Positions 22,616 to 24,245 of a stretch of DNA of 24,245 nt are shown here, piece by piece (the first letter of the stretch is position 1; the number at the start of each line of letters is the position of its first letter). The translations under genes were made by a program, and so were the position numbers. The DNA lies in IMG/VR virus record IMGVR_UViG_3300046464_000255, positions 1 through 24,245 of that record. One strand, given 5' to 3'. Source of the DNA: a virus. The notes beneath the pieces were generated by a model that worked only from the letters and a program-made list of their open reading frames with translations, had not been told where the DNA came from and made no database searches.

Positions 22616-23310
22616 TGAATTGCCAGTGGTTGCAGTCGGTCAAGGATCTCACGATAGGCAGGGACGATATCTCCTTCATCTTTTCTGAATAGATCCTTAT
22701 CGAATCGTTCATCACTACCAATCTTCCATAGTCTCATACTATCAGGACTGATCTCATCGGCAAGATACAAATCACCGTGAGCATCATAACCATACTCAAC
22801 CTTAAAATCTACAAGATCAATACCTAAGATGTAGAACATCTGACGAAGGTAATCATTGACCCGTAATGTCATCTCAATGAAAGGGTCAGGATTGTATCCC
22901 ATCAGACGCACACGATCTGGTGTCAGAAGAGGATCGTGCTTGCTATCATCCTTCAGAAAGAACTCAACAATCGGTTGCGGTAGTGGAGCACCTTCTACAA
23001 GAGTTGTCTCACGAACAATAGATCCAGCAGCACGATTACGACAGATGACTTCTAATGGAACGATACCTACCTTCTTACATACCATCTTATTTGCACCAAC
23101 CATATTAATATAATGAGTTGGGATATTTTCTTTGGAAAGTTTTTCAAAGATGATGGATGAGATACTACAACACAGAGATCCTTTTCCTAAAGGATGATCT
23201 TCCTTCTCTCCGTTGCCAGCAGTCACTTTATCATGATACTCAATGATAACCTGCTGTGCGTCATCTCCTTGATAAACGGTTTTAACCTTACCTTCTATAA
23301 TTACTTCCAT
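22612..23310 (-). CDS. purC: SAICAR synthetase
   Basis: 232 aa, about the E. coli length. It joins aspartate to CAIR with ATP in purine synthesis. Visible: EGKVKTVYQ (N-terminal ATP site), GNGEKEDHPLGKGSL, the signature run from GANKMVCKKVGIVPLEVICR to RNRAAGS, and LADEISPDSMRLW (substrate/ATP end). All conserved residues I can check are in place. TAATG overlap upstream, ATGA overlap downstream. Confidence 0.96.
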   Translation of the reverse strand: MEVIIEGKVKTVYQGDDAQQVIIEYHDKVTAGNGEKEDHPLGKGSLCCSISSIIFEKLSKENIPTHYINMVGANKMVCKKVGIVPLEVICRNRAAGSIVRETTLVEGAPLPQPIVEFFLKDDSKHDPLLTPDRVRLMGYNPDPFIEMTLRVNDYLRQMFYILGIDLVDFKVEYGYDAHGDLYLADEISPDSMRLWKIGSDERFDKDLFRKDEGDIVPAYREILDRLQPLAIQ

Positions 23311-23504
23311 TAATCCTCCTGCTTGTATGTAATAGTAATTTGTTTGTATACTTCATCTCTATTGTCACTGTTGTATACATTACAACGTTCGATCTTAGCA
23401 TTTAAGATTTTCACTACATTATCGAGTTGTAAATTAACTACAAAATCTGTAAATACAGGAGTGATTCCTATTTTATTAGATCCTGGTGCGTTAAAATCGG
23501 TCAT
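23310..23504 (-). CDS. Hypothetical protein between purS and purC, 64 aa
   Basis: Starts MTDFNAPGSNKIGITPVFTD in an ATGA overlap with purS and ends in a TAATG overlap with purC. Predicted mostly beta with a central helix (LQLDNVVKILNAKIERC) and a strand-like end (YKQITITYKQED). It is close in size to small purine-pathway accessory subunits, but no motif supports that. Function unknown. Confidence 0.72.
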   Translation of the reverse strand: MTDFNAPGSNKIGITPVFTDFVVNLQLDNVVKILNAKIERCNVYNSDNRDEVYKQITITYKQED

Positions 23505-23779
23505 GCTTCAATACCTTTAGGGAAATTTTCAATCTCAGTCAATTCATAATCCCAATCTTCCATAACTGTGTTAGCAAGAAATCTATCAGAAAGCATTTCG
23601 AGTTCCTTCTCAGCATACTCTCTAGTTTCTGCCTCTAACCAAACATCAATCACCTTGCCAAGTCTAAGTTTCTTGATGTCCAACTCGGACAGTCTCTTAC
23701 AGGCATCTCTCACAGCATTACCAGGAGAGTCATCCACCTGCGATCTCAAACGAACGAATACAAGTGCTTTAAACTTCAT
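23501..23779 (-). CDS. purS: FGAM synthase subunit PurS
   Basis: 92 aa. PurS is the small dimeric scaffold that joins PurL and PurQ to make FGAM in bacteria without the fused PurL. The fold's landmarks are visible: an opening strand KFKALVFVRLR, then DSPGNAVRDACKRL, LRLGKVIDVWLEAE, and the C-terminal ANTVMEDWDYELTEIE (compare LLANTVIEDYRYEVEE in Bacillus PurS). No PurL or PurQ lies in the window, so the host or a distant phage gene must supply them. The start overlaps the 57-aa gene; the end overlaps the next (ATGA). Confidence 0.93.
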   Translation of the reverse strand: MKFKALVFVRLRSQVDDSPGNAVRDACKRLSELDIKKLRLGKVIDVWLEAETREYAEKELEMLSDRFLANTVMEDWDYELTEIENFPKGIEA

Positions 23780-23942
23780 TATTATAATATGCGATAGTTG
23801 CGTGAAACTTATCTATGGGATCAATAGTCTCTCCCAATGCACTTCTTATTCTTACTTTCACTTCTTCATTACTAATCTCTTTCAAGATCTGTCGTAGTTC
23901 ATCATCATCAAACTTGACGTAATAGTTATCACGATGCTTCAT
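23769..23942 (-). CDS. Hypothetical protein, 57 aa
   Basis: An uninterrupted small ORF starting MKHRDNYYVKFDDDELRQIL and ending HATIAYYNNEV, with an ATGA overlap at its start and an 11-bp overlap with purS at its end. It fills what would otherwise be a 160-bp hole in the coupled purine run, which is the main support for it. Charged, helical, ending in a strand. No family recognised. Confidence 0.65.
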   Translation of the reverse strand: MKHRDNYYVKFDDDELRQILKEISNEEVKVRIRSALGETIDPIDKFHATIAYYNNEV

Positions 23943-24103
23943 GCTTTCTCCCTCTCGTCAAGTGCTTCATTAATGATTTGCTTCAACTCGACACGTTCTT
24001 CTGGTGTAAATATTGTGCGAATTTTTACTGGCATAGGATCATAACTACTTGGGTTCTTTGATCTACCAGGTAAACTCATACCCTGTGTGTCAATTTTATC
24101 CAT
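23939..24103 (-). CDS. Hypothetical protein, 54 aa, first gene of the purine run
   Basis: Starts MDKIDTQGMSLPGRSKNPSS at 24103, just after the U-tract of the terminator; MSLPGRS at 24079 is an alternative start. Neither has a good ribosome site. Pro- and Ser-rich N-terminus, then KIRTIFTPEERVELKQIINE and a charged helical end, EALDEREKA. The ATGA overlap with the next gene supports it. Function unknown. Confidence 0.65.
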   Translation of the reverse strand: MDKIDTQGMSLPGRSKNPSSYDPMPVKIRTIFTPEERVELKQIINEALDEREKA

Positions 24104-24129
24104 AAAAAAAGAGGGTTGTTTGACCCCCT
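24104..24129 (-). terminator. Rho-independent terminator after hsp20
   Basis: Minus strand: a 6-bp stem (AGGGGG/CCCTCT, one G-U pair), an 8-nt loop, and seven U residues, ending against the ATG at 24103. It closes the hsp20 transcript. Confidence 0.75.
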
Positions 24130-24130
24130 T

Positions 24131-24159
24131 ATTGTAGCATATAAATTGGTTAAAACCAA
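24131..24159 (-). promoter_or_regulatory. Possible sigma70 promoter for the purine run
   Basis: TTGGTT (24154-24159) and TACAAT (24131-24136) with a 17-bp spacer on the minus strand, overlapping the hsp20 stop. Initiation would fall at about 24124, inside the 5' arm of the terminator hairpin, so new transcripts would lack that arm and escape termination. The -35 is weak. Confidence 0.45.
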
Positions 24160-24245
24160 ACTTTTTTCTGATGATGTTCAGGTACGATCCTACCAAGAAC
24201 AATAGTTAGCAACCCATCCTCAAATTCAACTGATCTAACTTCCGT
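24150..24245 (-). CDS. hsp20: Small heat-shock protein Hsp20, C-terminal fragment
   Basis: The last 31 codons of a gene that continues past the right edge, with a TAA stop at 24150-24152. The peptide VEFEDGLLTIVLGRIVPEHH followed by QKKVWF matches the end of the alpha-crystallin domain (GxLxI) and the tail of phage Hsp20 proteins (IPEHQKKxVY). hsp20 is a hallmark gene of T4-like cyanophages; it holds unfolding proteins soluble. Confidence 0.85.
   Translation of the reverse strand, partial: TEVRSVEFEDGLLTIVLGRIVPEHHQKKVWF

Overview
This AT-rich window comes from the genome of a T4-like myovirus, most like the marine cyanophage/pelagiphage branch. The evidence is a T4-type replication set (DNA polymerase gp43, UvsX recombinase, gp41 helicase, gp61 primase), aerobic ribonucleotide reductase NrdA/NrdB, several copies of the T4 late-promoter octamer TATAAATA, T4-style capsid-targeting leader peptides, and an auxiliary gene set typical of marine T4-like phages (hsp20, mazG, purS/purC/purM, a 2OG-Fe(II) hydroxylase). 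No photosynthesis gene is visible here, so I cannot say whether the host is a cyanobacterium or another marine bacterium. Apart from one gene tail at the left edge, every supported gene is on the minus strand and is therefore read from right to left.

Layout in transcription order. (1) 24245-21005: the tail of hsp20, a terminator, then a tightly coupled nine-gene run with two small ORFs, PurS, a small ORF, PurC, three small ORFs and PurM. Nearly every junction is ATGA or TAATG. (2) 21004-19395: an operator-like palindrome with a TATAAT box, a 27-codon membrane-peptide ORF with a good ribosome site, and glyA (serine hydroxymethyltransferase). glyA is bracketed by two near-identical 31-nt blocks, each followed by a stem-loop with a U-tract. 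The second bracket carries a consensus sigma70 promoter that fires into (3) the replication run 19394-12052: two small paralogous proteins, gp43, a 55-aa protein, UvsX, gp41, MazG, a DUF401-like multi-pass membrane protein, a 63-aa membrane protein whose stop codon lies inside a tRNA-Ala(UGC) gene, and that tRNA. (4) 12033-7286: a PKHD-type hydroxylase, then late-type genes, several behind (T/A/C)ATAAATA boxes. These include a possible nuclease-fold protein, a nucleotidyltransferase with a capsid-targeting leader, a 397-aa protein with an EF-hand/dockerin-like loop, and small virion-type proteins. (5) 7276-1715: a coupled run of three small conserved ORFs, primase, nrdA, nrdB and a 65-aa ORF. 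(6) 1687-113: two late-promoter proteins with Pro-rich repeats, one with a near-perfect T4 capsid-targeting leader. They converge on the tail of a plus-strand, probably structural, gene at the left edge.

Together the enzymes form a nucleotide-supply programme: PurS/C/M make purine precursors, GlyA supplies glycine and one-carbon units, NrdAB makes deoxynucleotides, MazG trims nucleotide pools, and gp61/41/UvsX/43 copy and recombine the genome. The least explained parts are the repeat-flanked glyA cassette, the membrane-protein/tRNA overlap, the packaged-enzyme candidate, and the Sm-like paralog pair ahead of the polymerase.
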